Below, in pieces: positions 51,736-62,223 of a DNA stretch of 64,000 nucleotides. Position numbers and translations under genes: made by a program. This DNA comes from JANMJD01 sp963828405. GTDB lineage: Bacteria; Actinomycetota; Acidimicrobiia; Acidimicrobiales; Ilumatobacteraceae. Each line of letters begins with the position of its first letter. The first letter of the stretch is position 1. The stretch covers positions 682,001 to 746,000 of the forward strand of contig CAWHEG010000031.1 in NCBI GenBank assembly GCA_963828405.1. Direction: 5' to 3'. The notes beneath the pieces are model-generated. The model did not search any database. It was not told where the DNA came from and saw nothing but the letters and a program-made list of their open reading frames with translations.

Positions 51736-53463
51736 TCACGAGCGCTTCTGGATGCGGGCCCATTCGTCCTTGAGACCGACCGTCTGGTGGAACGTCATCG
51801 GGGCGGCGGCGTCGCGGCAGAAGTAGGCGAGACGCTCGAACTGCACGTGACCACCGGGTGGGACGTCGGCGATCGCCGGTTCGAACTTGGCGCCGACGAT
51901 CATCCGACGCGAGTCGGGGTTGAGCTGGGTCAGCGGGTCGACCCCGTCCTGGCCGGGGAACGGGTCGGTGAACAGCCGGTCGTAGATCATCGCCGTGCCG
52001 TCGACTGCGTGGTCGGCCGACACCCAGTGGATGGTGGAACGCACCTTGCGCCCGTCGGGGGCATTGCCGCCGGCGGTCGCCGGGTCGTAGGTGCAGCGGA
52101 GCTCGACCACCTCGCCGTCGGCGTCCTTCACCACGGCATCGCAGGTGATCAGGTAGCCGTAGCGCAGCCGGACCTCGCGGCCCACCGTGAGCCGGTAGTA
52201 CTTCGGCGGGGGGTCCTCCATGAAGTCGTCGCGTTCGATCCACAGCTCACCACTGAACGGGATCATCCGGCTGCCTGCGATGGGATCCTCGGGGTTGTTG
52301 ATCGCCTCGCGGTGCTCGACATGGCCGTCGGGCCAGTTCGTCAGCACGACCTTGAGCGGTCGCAGCACGGCCATCCGCCGCTCGGCGACGCGGTTGAGTT
52401 CGGTGCGGACGAAGGACTCGAGCAGCTCGATTTCATGGGTCCCATTGGTCCTGGCGATGCCGATGTGGGCGCAGAAGGCGCGGATGGCGGCGCTCGGGTA
52501 GCCGCGCCGGCGCAGGCCGCGCAGCGTCGGCATTCGCGGGTCGTCCCAGCCGTCGACATGGCCCTCGGCCACGAGGGCGGCGAGCTTGCGTTTCGACATC
52601 ACGGTGTAAGTCAGGTTCAGCCGGGCGAATTCGGTCTGCTCGGGCCGGTCGCCGGCCAGGGGGAGCTGGGCGAGGAACCAGTCGTACAGCGGCCGGTGGC
52701 TGTCGAACTCGAGGGTGCAGATCGAGTGCGTGACACCCTCGATGGCGTCGGATTGACCATGCGCCCAGTCGTAGGTGGGGTAGATGCACCACGTGTCACC
52801 CGTGCGGTAGTGGTGGGCGTGGCGGATGCGGTACATCACCGGGTCGCGCATCTGCATGTTGTCGTGCTGCATGTCGATCCGGGCGCGCAGCACCCTCGAT
52901 CCGTCGCGGAACTCGCCCGACCTCATCCGGCGGAACAGATCGAGGTTCTCCTCGATCGTGCGGTTGCGGTACCCGCTCTCCACGCCGGGCCTGCCGAAGC
53001 CACCGCGCTTCGCCGAGATCGTGTCGCCGTCCTCGTCGTCGACGAAGGCCAGGCCCCTGCCGATCAGGTACTCGGCCCACTCGTAGAGCTGCCCGAAGTA
53101 GTCCGATGCGTAGACGGGGTCGCCGTTGGGGGTGAAGCCCAGCCAGGCGATGTCGGTGACGATGCCCTCGGTGAACTCGGCCTCCTCGGTGATCGGGTTG
53201 GTGTCGTCGAAGCGCAACCGACAGATGCCCTCGAACTCCTCGGCGATCCCGAAGTCGACGGCGATCGCCTTGGCGTGGCCGATGTGCAGGTATCCGTTCG
53301 GTTCGGGTGGGAACCGGGTCTGCACCCGCCCGGCGAACCTGCCGACGGCCAGGTCGGCGCGCACCAGGTCGCGGATGAAGTCGCCGGCGACCCGAGCACC
53401 CTGCTCGCCCTCGTCCGACACCCCGGCGGGCGGTCGGGCGAGCAGCGGGTCGTTGGAAGTCAT
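51736..53463 (-). CDS. glnS: Glutaminyl-tRNA synthetase
   Basis: A 575-residue class I synthetase. The HIGH region is FPPEPNGYLHIGHAKAI, the second motif is VMSKRKLAAL, and the C-terminal beta-barrel anticodon domain covers about residues 345-560. The length is normal for GlnRS. Most actinobacteria make Gln-tRNA by the GatCAB amidation route, so a true glnS is unusual here. ATG 53463 gives MTSNDPLLAR. The gap 51588-51735 shows no gene. Confidence 0.93.
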   Translation of the reverse strand: MTSNDPLLARPPAGVSDEGEQGARVAGDFIRDLVRADLAVGRFAGRVQTRFPPEPNGYLHIGHAKAIAVDFGIAEEFEGICRLRFDDTNPITEEAEFTEGIVTDIAWLGFTPNGDPVYASDYFGQLYEWAEYLIGRGLAFVDDEDGDTISAKRGGFGRPGVESGYRNRTIEENLDLFRRMRSGEFRDGSRVLRARIDMQHDNMQMRDPVMYRIRHAHHYRTGDTWCIYPTYDWAHGQSDAIEGVTHSICTLEFDSHRPLYDWFLAQLPLAGDRPEQTEFARLNLTYTVMSKRKLAALVAEGHVDGWDDPRMPTLRGLRRRGYPSAAIRAFCAHIGIARTNGTHEIELLESFVRTELNRVAERRMAVLRPLKVVLTNWPDGHVEHREAINNPEDPIAGSRMIPFSGELWIERDDFMEDPPPKYYRLTVGREVRLRYGYLITCDAVVKDADGEVVELRCTYDPATAGGNAPDGRKVRSTIHWVSADHAVDGTAMIYDRLFTDPFPGQDGVDPLTQLNPDSRRMIVGAKFEPAIADVPPGGHVQFERLAYFCRDAAAPMTFHQTVGLKDEWARIQKRS

Positions 53464-53513
53464 CCGAGTACAGCTATCGCACAATCACCCGGTTGCACAA
53501 CCCGGTCGGCGCT

Positions 53514-55247
53514 TCACCCGCTGGCCAGCAGCTCGCGCAGCTCGCGCTTGAGGAACTTGCCGTTGGCGTTGCGCGGCAGCGGCTCGTCGAGGAACCAGAC
53601 CCGGGCCGGGATCTTGTGCCGGGCGATCCGTTCGGCCAGGAAGGCCCGCAGCCCGGCCTCGTCCAGCTCGGCTCCCGGGACGAGGAAGATCGCCGCGGCG
53701 ACGTCCTCGCCGAGACGTTCGTCGGGCACGCCGAAGACGGCGGCCTCGGCGACCGCCGGGTGCCCGTAGATCACCGCCTCGACCTCGGAGCAGTAGATGT
53801 TCTCGCCGCCGCGCAGCACCATGTCCTTGGCCCGGTCGACGATGTAGACGAAGCCGTCGGCGTCGATACGGGCGATGTCGCCGGTGTCGAACCACCCGTC
53901 ACGGATCGCCTCGGCGGTCGCTTCGGGCCGGTTGAGGTAGCCCTTGATCACCACCGCGCCGCGCACGCAGAGCACCCCGACGGCCGTCGGCGATGCCGGC
54001 AGGTCGTTGCCCATCTCGTCGATCAGCTTGACGTCGAGGGTCGGCACGATCGGGCCGCACGAATCGGGCTTGGCCAGGAAGTTCCGGGCGGAGCTGGCCG
54101 TGGCGATCCCATGGGTCTCGGTGAGCCCGTAGCCGGTGAGCGGAGCGCGGCCGTTGATCGCCCCGGCGATCTTGTCGACCAGATCGGGCTGCAGCGCGGC
54201 GCCCCCTCCGCCCATCCCGATCAGCGACGACGTGTCGCGCCTCGCCCAGTCGGGGTGCATCAACAGCTCGCGGCTCATCGTCGGCACCCCCGAGAAGCTG
54301 TTCACCCGCTCGCGTTCGATCAGCTCCAGGGCCCGGGCGGCGTCCCACTTGTAGGTGAGCACGAGCCGTCCCCCGATCACCGTGGCCGGGTGGAGGATGC
54401 AGTTGCACGCCGTCACGTGGAACAACGGCGTCGGCGCCATGAACGTCATCTGGGCAGCCGGAGAGGTGGCCGTCGGCGCCGCCTCCTCGCCGGCGGCTGC
54501 AGCCGCCATCGAGTCGGCCATCGTCGCCGCGGTGTTCATGAAGGCGATGTTCAAGATGTTGTTCACCGAGCCGCGGTGGGTCAGTTGGGCGCCCTTGGGG
54601 AAGCCGGTGGTCCCCGAGGTGTAGAAGATGCAGGCATCGTCGTCGGGGTCGATCTCGGCAGCCGGGAGGTCGTCAGGGGCCCTGTCGGCCGAGACCACGT
54701 CGGCCCAACGGGAGGCGTCGGTGGGCAGTTCGCGGTCCGAGCGCACGGCGATGACGTGCAGCGGCCCGCCGGCGCGCACGGCGTCGAGGACGGACATCGC
54801 CCGCCCCAGGCGCTCGTCGTCGGCGATCAGCACCTTGGGGCGGGAGTCGCCCAGGCCGTACTCCATCTCGACGGGCGTCCACCAGGCGTTCATCCCCACC
54901 ACGGCCGCCCCGATCGACACGGTGGCCCAGTAGCTCACCACCCACTCGGGGTAGTTGCGCATGGCGATCGCCACCCGGTCACCGCTGCCGACACCGTGGG
55001 TGTCGCGCAGCAGATGGGCCAGGGAGCGCACCTGGGCCTGGATCTCGCCATAGGTGAAGCGCTCGTCCTCGAACACGATGTAGTCACGCTCGGCGTACGG
55101 CGCAGCGGCCTCCCAGATGGCACGCATCGTCGCGGGGGCCGAGGCGAACGCCTTGACCGGCACACCACGCACCTCGATCTCGGTGATCTCGAACGGGGAG
55201 CCGGGAGCGGAGAGCTGGCGGCGGGCGGCGTAGTAGTGCTCGAACAC
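53514..55247 (-). CDS. AMP-dependent acyl-CoA synthetase/ligase
   Basis: A 577-residue adenylate-forming enzyme. The P-loop is IFYTSGTTGFPKGAQ, followed by GYGLTETHGIATAS, then DGWFDTGDIARIDADGF and the catalytic Lys in PRNANGKFLKREL. An Ala-rich insertion (about residues 250-270) is unusual. It probably activates a fatty or aryl acid to the acyl-CoA. GTG 55247 follows a short gap after the A2M gene's end. Confidence 0.9.
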   Translation of the reverse strand: MFEHYYAARRQLSAPGSPFEITEIEVRGVPVKAFASAPATMRAIWEAAAPYAERDYIVFEDERFTYGEIQAQVRSLAHLLRDTHGVGSGDRVAIAMRNYPEWVVSYWATVSIGAAVVGMNAWWTPVEMEYGLGDSRPKVLIADDERLGRAMSVLDAVRAGGPLHVIAVRSDRELPTDASRWADVVSADRAPDDLPAAEIDPDDDACIFYTSGTTGFPKGAQLTHRGSVNNILNIAFMNTAATMADSMAAAAAGEEAAPTATSPAAQMTFMAPTPLFHVTACNCILHPATVIGGRLVLTYKWDAARALELIERERVNSFSGVPTMSRELLMHPDWARRDTSSLIGMGGGGAALQPDLVDKIAGAINGRAPLTGYGLTETHGIATASSARNFLAKPDSCGPIVPTLDVKLIDEMGNDLPASPTAVGVLCVRGAVVIKGYLNRPEATAEAIRDGWFDTGDIARIDADGFVYIVDRAKDMVLRGGENIYCSEVEAVIYGHPAVAEAAVFGVPDERLGEDVAAAIFLVPGAELDEAGLRAFLAERIARHKIPARVWFLDEPLPRNANGKFLKRELRELLASG

Positions 55248-55319
55248 CCCACCATCGTGAACGCTGGCGTGGTCCTCGCGCCAACCGGACGGACCGCCCG
55301 GCCGTGGCCCACCCCTGGC

Positions 55320-58300
55320 CTACCCCTCCTCGACGATCACCTTGGCCGTGGCCCCCCGGCCGAAGGTCTCGGGGGCGTAGATCTCCTCGGCCCGGGCCGG
55401 GGGGGTGACGAAGGTGCCCGGGGTGGTGGCCCGCGCCACGTAGGAGTAGTCGTACGTGCCGCCCGGCAACAGGTTGGCGAACGCCTCGACGCGATCGTCC
55501 TTGAGGTTCTGGTGGTCGAACCAGGTGCCGTACCACCACCAGCCGACGGGCACCGCCGACGGGTCGGCGGGCAGGTCGGGGGTGGTGGCCAGCGCCGGGT
55601 TGAGCACCTCGAGCCCGGCGGGGAGCGGATCGATCAGGGCGACGTGGGTCCGTTGGCTCTCGGCGATCATCGTCAGGCGGACCCGCACCTTGGCGCCGGC
55701 CCTGATGTGCCAGGTGCCGTCGGCGTCGCGGCTCACGTCGGCCGGGTCGTCGACCCCCTCGTAGGTGCGCTCGACGACGAAGCCCCGCTCCAGCGGATCG
55801 AGTTGCAGGCTCTCGGGTGCGTAGCGCAGCCCGAGGCGGTAGTACAGCCGACCGACCCCCTCCTTGGACACGACGATGTCGGTGTCACCGACGGCGACGA
55901 GCTCCGCTGTGGGGATGTTCAACCGCACCCGGTCGGTCGAGCGGCCCGTGAACTCGTGCGTTCCGGCGTAGCGCTCGCCGAGCCACACCCGGGCGACGAA
56001 GCTCGGATCCTGGCTCTCGTAGGTGTCGAAGTAACGCTTGAGGGCGAGCAGGATGAAGGAGTTCTCCTGCACGTTGTCCCACCGCCCGGCCGTGCGGCCA
56101 CCGAGGAGGCCGTTGACGACCTTGGGGATCAGGTCACTCCCCGGCCTGCGGACGATCAGCGCGTCGAGCACGATCCCGTCGGTGCGCCGATCGGAGTGGA
56201 GGATCACCGAGGCGTCGTCGCCGTAGTCGGTGGCGAAGTTCGCCGCCCCCGCCGTCTCGACGGCGCGGTTGGCGAACAGCCGCTCGATCGTGGCGTCGAC
56301 CGCCGGGTCGTCGAGCACGGGCCACAGCCAGGCGATGGCGTCGAGCGGCAGCTCCGTGCCCCGGTCGTCCCACAGTCGTGCCGCCTTGGTCGCGTCGCGG
56401 TCGCCGGCGAGCATGCGCACGTGGAGGGCGTAGGCACTGAGGGCGTCGCGACCGAGCTGGCCGAGGCCCGGCGGGAAGTGCGACTCGATGTCGGCGACGA
56501 ACGCCAGCGCCGAGCTCAGGGTCCCGTCGGGGACGACGTAGCCGTTGGCCCGGGCGAGCACCAGGGCGTGTGTGGCCTGGATCGAGTTGTACGCCTCCGA
56601 CTGCCCGTTCGCCTCCCAGTACGGAAACCCGCCGTCGCCGTTCTGCAGGGCGCCGAGCCCGGCGATGTCGTCGGCGACCGTGGTCTCGATCGTCTCCGCC
56701 TGCGGCAGGCCGGGAGCGTCGAAAGCGTCGAGCACCGGCCGCAGTGCGGCGATCGCCATGATCCGCGACGCCATCGCGTCGGAGCTCTCGTAGGGGTATC
56801 GGGTCAGGTAGAGCACGGCATCGGTGAGCGACTGCAACGACGTCGACGACGTGGTGATGTCGAGCCCGCCGAACTGCGGGATGACCCCCGTCGGCGCAGT
56901 GATCGGCTGGATCGTCGAACCGTCGTCGATCACCCCGTAGGTGGCGAACGCCTCGGCCGTGGCCGGGGTGTACACCGGGAGTTCGACCGTCGCCGCGTCG
57001 GCCGCGTCGCCGCTCACTGCGGCCACGCGGAAGCGGGCCGAGCCGGCCTGGTCGGCCGAGACACCGAAGCGCACCTCGACACGGTCGTTGGCCGGGACGG
57101 TGACACGCTGGCCGGCCACGCCGTCGAGGCGCAGGTTGGCGGTCTGCAGGGCGACTTCGACGTCCATCGGGGCATCGGTCTGGTTCTGCAGGACCACCGG
57201 CAGTTCGAAGATGTCGCCGAAGTTGGCGAAACGCGGCGCCGACGGGCGGACCATCAGCGGCAGCCGGGCGGTGATGTTCGACTCCACCGAGCCGAACTGG
57301 TCGGCCCCGTCGACGGCCACGACCATCACCCGGTACCGGGTGAGGTTGTCGGGCAGGGTGACATCGATCACCGCGTGTCCGGTGGCGTCGGTGGGCACCG
57401 ACGGCTCGAACACGGCGAGCGCGTCGAAGTTGGTGCGCACGTCGATCGGCGGCCCGCCCCCGCCGCCCGTGGCGTTTCCGACGGCCGTGCGTGAGGTCGC
57501 CGTGTCGTACGCCGCCTCCTCCGTGATCGGGATCGCACCGCCCGCCGGCGCTTCCGTGGCCGCAGGCGCAGCGGCGGTCGACTCCGCCGACTTGTCGCCG
57601 GCGACGAGCGCGGCCGGGTCGGCGAGGATCACCGACTGGCGGCCGTACCGCGGAAACACGTACGACTGCAGCGGGCCGTAGAACGCGGCGAGCGGATCGG
57701 CCAGCGTGTAGCCGCTGAGGGCCAGCACCGCCTCGTCGACGACGACCACGGCGAGCTCGGCACCGGCCACGGGCCTCCCCGCGGCGTCGGCGACGGCCAC
57801 GTCGAGTGTCGTCGAGCCGCCGGGTACGACATCGGTGGACGCCGGTGTGGCGGTGACCGCCAGGGTGCGGATGTCGGGGGGCACCGACAGGGTCATCGTG
57901 CCGGCGGCGAACGCCGGGCGGGACGGTGCCCCGGGCAGCGGGGTGCCGTCGTCGGCCGTCCGTGAGGTCACCCCGACGACCTCGATCGATACGTCGAGGC
58001 TGGGGATGTCGTCGTCGGTGATCGGGATCCCGACGACGGCCGAGCCGTTGGCGATGCGGAAGCGCACCGTCGAGCGGATGCCGGCATGGGAGATCGTCGC
58101 CAGGCCCTCGCCCGGGCTGAACGGCGACTGGACGAGCAGCTCCGCGGTGTCGCCGGGCTGGTAGGTGGCCTGCGCCGGGATGATCGTCAGTGCCTGCTGC
58201 TCGAGGTTGCGGGTCGGTTGCGCGTCTCCGCCGCCCACCCAACGGGTGAGCTGGCTGCGGCTGTGCCCGCCATGATCGTCGGTGACGGTCGACGTCACCT

Positions 58301-61300
58301 GGTACGTGCCGCCCGCCGGGGTGGCGAAGCGGCACGACACCGGCGCCTCACCGGAGGTGACCGGGCAGTCCTCGGTGCTGGCGGGCTGCTCGCTCCACCC
58401 GCCGTTGGCGTAGCGCCACTCCATCCGGGTGGCGGTGATCGTCAACGATCGCCCACCGACCAACGTGCCGTCGATGTCGCTGACGATCGCCTCGATCGTC
58501 AGCGGGTCGCCCTGGCGCACGAAGGTGCGGTCGCCGGCCAGCCCGACGTAGTAGTCACCCGGGTGGACGAGCAGGTTGGTCGTCGAGGCCAGGGCCTGGC
58601 GGTTGACGTCGGTGACGGTGGCCTGGGCCGAGACGGTCGTCGGCAGGTCGGGGAGACCGCCTTCAGGGGCTTCGAAGTCGATCTGCAGGTAGTGGGTGCC
58701 GTCGGCGTCGGTGGTGCCCGAGAACGTCTTGACGCTGGCCGGGCCACCTCCCGGGAAGCAGCAGCCGATCTCGTCCGCCACGCTGTAGTCGACCGCCGGG
58801 TAGCCGCGGCCCGAGGATGCGGCGTCGCCGTACCACCAGGGCTGCCAGATGCCGAAGGTGTACCGGTCCCAGCCCGGCGGCGAGTACGTCGCCGCCGATG
58901 TCGTGACCTGCCACTCGACCGGGGCGGCGGGCAGGGGCCCGCCGGCGAAGTAGGTCGCGTCGACGGCGACCGTCGCCGGGGCGGTTCCGGTGTACGGGCC
59001 CGGGCTCTCGTTGCGGGCCGTCACCTCGAACTCGGGGCGGCGGAACTCCTGGATCTGGAAGCCGTGCTGGTAGCGGGCGTACGGCAGGCGATCCACCCCG
59101 GTGAGCTCGAAGTCGACGTAGGCGTAGCCGAGGTTGGCCGCCGGCAGGACGTCGAAGGTCAGATCGAACCCGCCGAGGGGGTTGAGGTCGGTCGTGCCCG
59201 TGGCCAGCGGGTTGCCCTGTGTGTCGTACCCGGTCCATTTGACCTTGGCGGCGTCGGCGAACAGCTGCACCCGGCCGGCGTCGGCGTACGACAGTCGCCG
59301 AACCCAGCCCTTGAGGCTGACGGTCTCACCCGGGCGGTAGGTCTGGCGGTCGTCGAACACGTACCAGCGGGCCTCGTCGGCGAGGGGGAACGGTTCGAAC
59401 TTCTCCCCGTAGAAGCCGGCCGGGAGGATGGCGATGTCGTCGTCCTTGGTGGCCACGAGTGTCTGGGTCGAGCCGAGCCCGGCGCGGGCCAGCCCGTCGG
59501 CGTCGGTGGTGACGGTGCTGGCGCCGGGGCCGGTGGCCACCGACACGCCGTCGAGGGGTGCACCGGTGGCCAGGTCGGTGGCCCAGATCACCATGTCGTC
59601 GTTGTCGGCGATCGAATCGAGCCCGATCGACGTGCCCTGCACCCAGGCGATGATCGGACGGTTCGACCAGTAGAACTCGCTCGACTGGTCGTAGGTCTCC
59701 GTCGACTCGACGACGACCACCAGGTGGCCCCGGCGGTTGGTGAGGTAGGGGGCGAGGTCGACGGTGGTCGCCGCCAGCGCGTTGACGTCACCGGCCACGT
59801 CGACGGTCGAATCGAGCAGTTCGGGCCAGTCGGGAACGGTCGACGGTGTCGCACTGCCGCTGAAGACGGGACTCAGGTAGGTCATGAACCCCGACCAGTC
59901 GTCGGGGGCGACGCGGAACACACGCACCTGGAGCCTGTCGTGACCGACCGAGGTGACGGTCAGCCCGCTCGACTCCGCCAGTGGGTCGAGGGTGACCAGC
60001 GGCTGGGTCTGCGACAGCATCGGGGTGGCCCGTCCGATGCGGATGGTCAGCTGGCGATCGGCGGCCAGCGTCTGGCCGTGGATGTCGCGCAGCCCCTTCG
60101 GGATGGTGACCGTGTAGGTGGTCTCGGCCGTCGTCGCCCCACGGATGTTGATCACCGACCCGTAGAGCCCGATCCCGGCGTCGAGCTGCGGATCGATCCG
60201 GATCGTCGACGGATCGAACGCCTCGGCGTCGATGGGGTTGTTCAGCGACACGTTGAGGTCGGTCGACGGCGGGCACTGGGGTCCGAAACCGCACTCGATG
60301 CCGACGACCTGCAGCGGCGCGTAGGTGCGGTTGGTGAACGACACCGGCCCGGTGGTCGTCAACGGCCCTTCGGCCGACGGGGTGCCGGGGCCGATCTCGA
60401 CGGTGATCGCCGAGTCGGCGGGCAGCGCCTCGGTGGCACGGAACGCCATCCAGCGGCCCTCGGTCGCCGCGCTGACCGCCTGGCGGACCGACTCGTCGTC
60501 GTCGATCTCGGCCTGGGTGGCGAGGCGCAGCGGCCGAGGCGTGTCGCCGGCGGTGAGGGTGATCGTCGCCAGCACGGCGGCGGGATCGATGCGCTGGTCG
60601 AAGGTGGCGAGGAAGACCGGTTCGAGCGCCAGGCTGGTGTTGTCGGTCGGTTGGAACGAGAGCACCCGGGCGGCGGGGGTGGCGAAGTCCCACGACACGT
60701 CGGCGGCCAGCACGCCGCCGGTGGCCGAGGTCGTCCCGGCCGGGACCGTCACCGTGTACTCCGTGGCCATCGGCAGGCGCTCGACGAGCTCGGAGGTGGC
60801 GTCGAAGCGCAGCGTGCGGGTACCGATCCACTGCCACCGGCCGGCCATCGGGGGAGCGATCGTCGCCGGCACCGACGCCTGGTCGAGCTGGGCGAGCGTG
60901 GCCAGGGCGACCATCGGCTGGTTGAAGGTGATGCTGACGAACGGGGCGATCGGGACGTCACCCTCGGGCTGACGGCGCAGCACCTCGAGGGGACCGACCG
61001 GGACGTCGGGCGGTGCGGTGTCGGCGATCTCGGGGAACGGGATGTCGACGGTCCGGCCGGTACGCGGCGGCGCCAGGGTCTCGGTCGGCCAGTTGAACGG
61101 GGCGACGAGGTCGCCGGCGTCTGCCCGCCACTCGGGGAGCCGGGCGAAGATCTCGTCGATCCGCGACTGGTCGAGCGGGGCGCCCTCGATCACCGGGGTG
61201 GGCACGGCCGGCGCGCCCAGCTTCTGGCCCTGGCTGAGCCGGAGTCCGAGCGGTCCGGCTGCCGGCGTCGGGATGACCGTGCCGCCGTCCGGGGTCGTGG

Positions 61301-61442
61301 CCGGCACGGTCGCCGGGATGGTCGTCGACGGTGAGGTCTGGTCGCGTGACGAGTTGCACGCGGCAGCGACGAGGCTGATCAGCAGCGCGACGCCCACCCG
61401 CACTCGCCGTCGATCTGCCCTGCGGATTGTCCCTCTGGCCAT
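55320..61442 (-). CDS. Alpha-2-macroglobulin-family lipoprotein without thioester
   Basis: A 2040-residue exported protein. The N-terminus has Arg, a hydrophobic stretch and a lipobox-like LVAAAC (Cys about residue 29). MG-type beta domains follow (PLEVLRRQPEGDVPIAPFVSITF is an Ig-like start; WYVFDDRQTYRPGETVSLKGW is the MG family signature), then the A2M bait and helical complement-like region (about 1450-1850). The site where YPYGCVEQ would carry the thioester reads YPYESSDAMASR, so no thioester forms. It may trap proteases by other means or serve a structural role. No PbpC gene is adjacent. Confidence 0.9.
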   Translation of the reverse strand: MARGTIRRADRRRVRVGVALLISLVAAACNSSRDQTSPSTTIPATVPATTPDGGTVIPTPAAGPLGLRLSQGQKLGAPAVPTPVIEGAPLDQSRIDEIFARLPEWRADAGDLVAPFNWPTETLAPPRTGRTVDIPFPEIADTAPPDVPVGPLEVLRRQPEGDVPIAPFVSITFNQPMVALATLAQLDQASVPATIAPPMAGRWQWIGTRTLRFDATSELVERLPMATEYTVTVPAGTTSATGGVLAADVSWDFATPAARVLSFQPTDNTSLALEPVFLATFDQRIDPAAVLATITLTAGDTPRPLRLATQAEIDDDESVRQAVSAATEGRWMAFRATEALPADSAITVEIGPGTPSAEGPLTTTGPVSFTNRTYAPLQVVGIECGFGPQCPPSTDLNVSLNNPIDAEAFDPSTIRIDPQLDAGIGLYGSVINIRGATTAETTYTVTIPKGLRDIHGQTLAADRQLTIRIGRATPMLSQTQPLVTLDPLAESSGLTVTSVGHDRLQVRVFRVAPDDWSGFMTYLSPVFSGSATPSTVPDWPELLDSTVDVAGDVNALAATTVDLAPYLTNRRGHLVVVVESTETYDQSSEFYWSNRPIIAWVQGTSIGLDSIADNDDMVIWATDLATGAPLDGVSVATGPGASTVTTDADGLARAGLGSTQTLVATKDDDIAILPAGFYGEKFEPFPLADEARWYVFDDRQTYRPGETVSLKGWVRRLSYADAGRVQLFADAAKVKWTGYDTQGNPLATGTTDLNPLGGFDLTFDVLPAANLGYAYVDFELTGVDRLPYARYQHGFQIQEFRRPEFEVTARNESPGPYTGTAPATVAVDATYFAGGPLPAAPVEWQVTTSAATYSPPGWDRYTFGIWQPWWYGDAASSGRGYPAVDYSVADEIGCCFPGGGPASVKTFSGTTDADGTHYLQIDFEAPEGGLPDLPTTVSAQATVTDVNRQALASTTNLLVHPGDYYVGLAGDRTFVRQGDPLTIEAIVSDIDGTLVGGRSLTITATRMEWRYANGGWSEQPASTEDCPVTSGEAPVSCRFATPAGGTYQVTSTVTDDHGGHSRSQLTRWVGGGDAQPTRNLEQQALTIIPAQATYQPGDTAELLVQSPFSPGEGLATISHAGIRSTVRFRIANGSAVVGIPITDDDIPSLDVSIEVVGVTSRTADDGTPLPGAPSRPAFAAGTMTLSVPPDIRTLAVTATPASTDVVPGGSTTLDVAVADAAGRPVAGAELAVVVVDEAVLALSGYTLADPLAAFYGPLQSYVFPRYGRQSVILADPAALVAGDKSAESTAAAPAATEAPAGGAIPITEEAAYDTATSRTAVGNATGGGGGPPIDVRTNFDALAVFEPSVPTDATGHAVIDVTLPDNLTRYRVMVVAVDGADQFGSVESNITARLPLMVRPSAPRFANFGDIFELPVVLQNQTDAPMDVEVALQTANLRLDGVAGQRVTVPANDRVEVRFGVSADQAGSARFRVAAVSGDAADAATVELPVYTPATAEAFATYGVIDDGSTIQPITAPTGVIPQFGGLDITTSSTSLQSLTDAVLYLTRYPYESSDAMASRIMAIAALRPVLDAFDAPGLPQAETIETTVADDIAGLGALQNGDGGFPYWEANGQSEAYNSIQATHALVLARANGYVVPDGTLSSALAFVADIESHFPPGLGQLGRDALSAYALHVRMLAGDRDATKAARLWDDRGTELPLDAIAWLWPVLDDPAVDATIERLFANRAVETAGAANFATDYGDDASVILHSDRRTDGIVLDALIVRRPGSDLIPKVVNGLLGGRTAGRWDNVQENSFILLALKRYFDTYESQDPSFVARVWLGERYAGTHEFTGRSTDRVRLNIPTAELVAVGDTDIVVSKEGVGRLYYRLGLRYAPESLQLDPLERGFVVERTYEGVDDPADVSRDADGTWHIRAGAKVRVRLTMIAESQRTHVALIDPLPAGLEVLNPALATTPDLPADPSAVPVGWWWYGTWFDHQNLKDDRVEAFANLLPGGTYDYSYVARATTPGTFVTPPARAEEIYAPETFGRGATAKVIVEEG

Positions 61443-61536
61443 GCCCGTATCCTCGCCGTGTTCGCCGGCGCGTTCGGCGCGGCTCGCTCGTGTGGTCTTG
61501 GACGACGCGTCGCCCCCTCGAGGTTCCCGCCGATCG

Positions 61537-62090
61537 TCAGATCCTGGTCGGCCTGATCAGGAACTTCTGACCCGTCGCCTGGCGGGCGTAGACCGCCATC
61601 GCGGCAGGGTCGAGAGCACCGACCAGCGACACCTCGTCGGTGTAGTGGCTGGCGAAGGTGGTGGTGAGCTCGTCGACCACCCGTCGGCGGAGGCGGGCCA
61701 CGCTCTCCGGGCCGATCCTCTGGAGGAACGGGGTGAGCAGCCAACCCCCGACGCCCCAGGCCATCCCGAAGTTGCGGTCCACTTCGGTCGGACGGCGATC
61801 GAGTGCGCCGTAGATGTAGACCTGCTTGTGGACGGTCGATCCGTAGCGGCTGAACCCGGCGGCGGTGGCGTTGGCCGCCACCTCCATCGTCGCTCCCATC
61901 GCCCGCAGCAGTTCGGCCTGCTCGGGCCGAGGTCGGAGGGGTTGATCGGGGCGGCCTCGATCCGCACGACCACCTCGTGCGGCCGGGGCGAGGGCACGTC
62001 GACCGTGACGATCGACAACCGCAGGATGCCGTCGGCGGTGACCAGCGACCGGAGTTGGCGCATCGTGAACGGGCTGGCATCGGGCATCAT
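61537..62090 (-). pseudogene. Zinc-binding quinone-oxidoreductase-like pseudogene with internal deletions
   Basis: The N-terminal part (MMPDASPFTMRQLRSLVT to VVVRIEAAPINPSDLG) is the start of a medium-chain dehydrogenase. After position about 61924 the frame changes and reads EQAELLRAMGA, then TMEVAANATAAGFSRYGS, KQVYIYGALDRRPTEVDR and the usual C-terminal end RQATGQKFLIRPTRI. The catalytic and most of the NADP-binding domain (about 200 residues) is missing, and the join is out of frame. The closing residues are highly conserved for the family, so the decay is recent or the remnant is constrained. Confidence 0.8.
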
Positions 62091-62223
62091 TCGATCTCCC
62101 GGGGGGTGGCGGGTCGGGGTCACCCTACCGAGTGCCGGACGCCGCCTTGATCCGCCCACCGGACTGCCAGGCACTACGCCTCATTCTGACGCACATCGTG
62201 AAACGAAAACGCACAGTGTGGTC

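Noticed and set aside
53493..57494. 1333-residue + strand frame over the ligase and A2M genes
   Set aside because: Asp/Gly/Arg/His-rich shadow of confident genes on the other strand.
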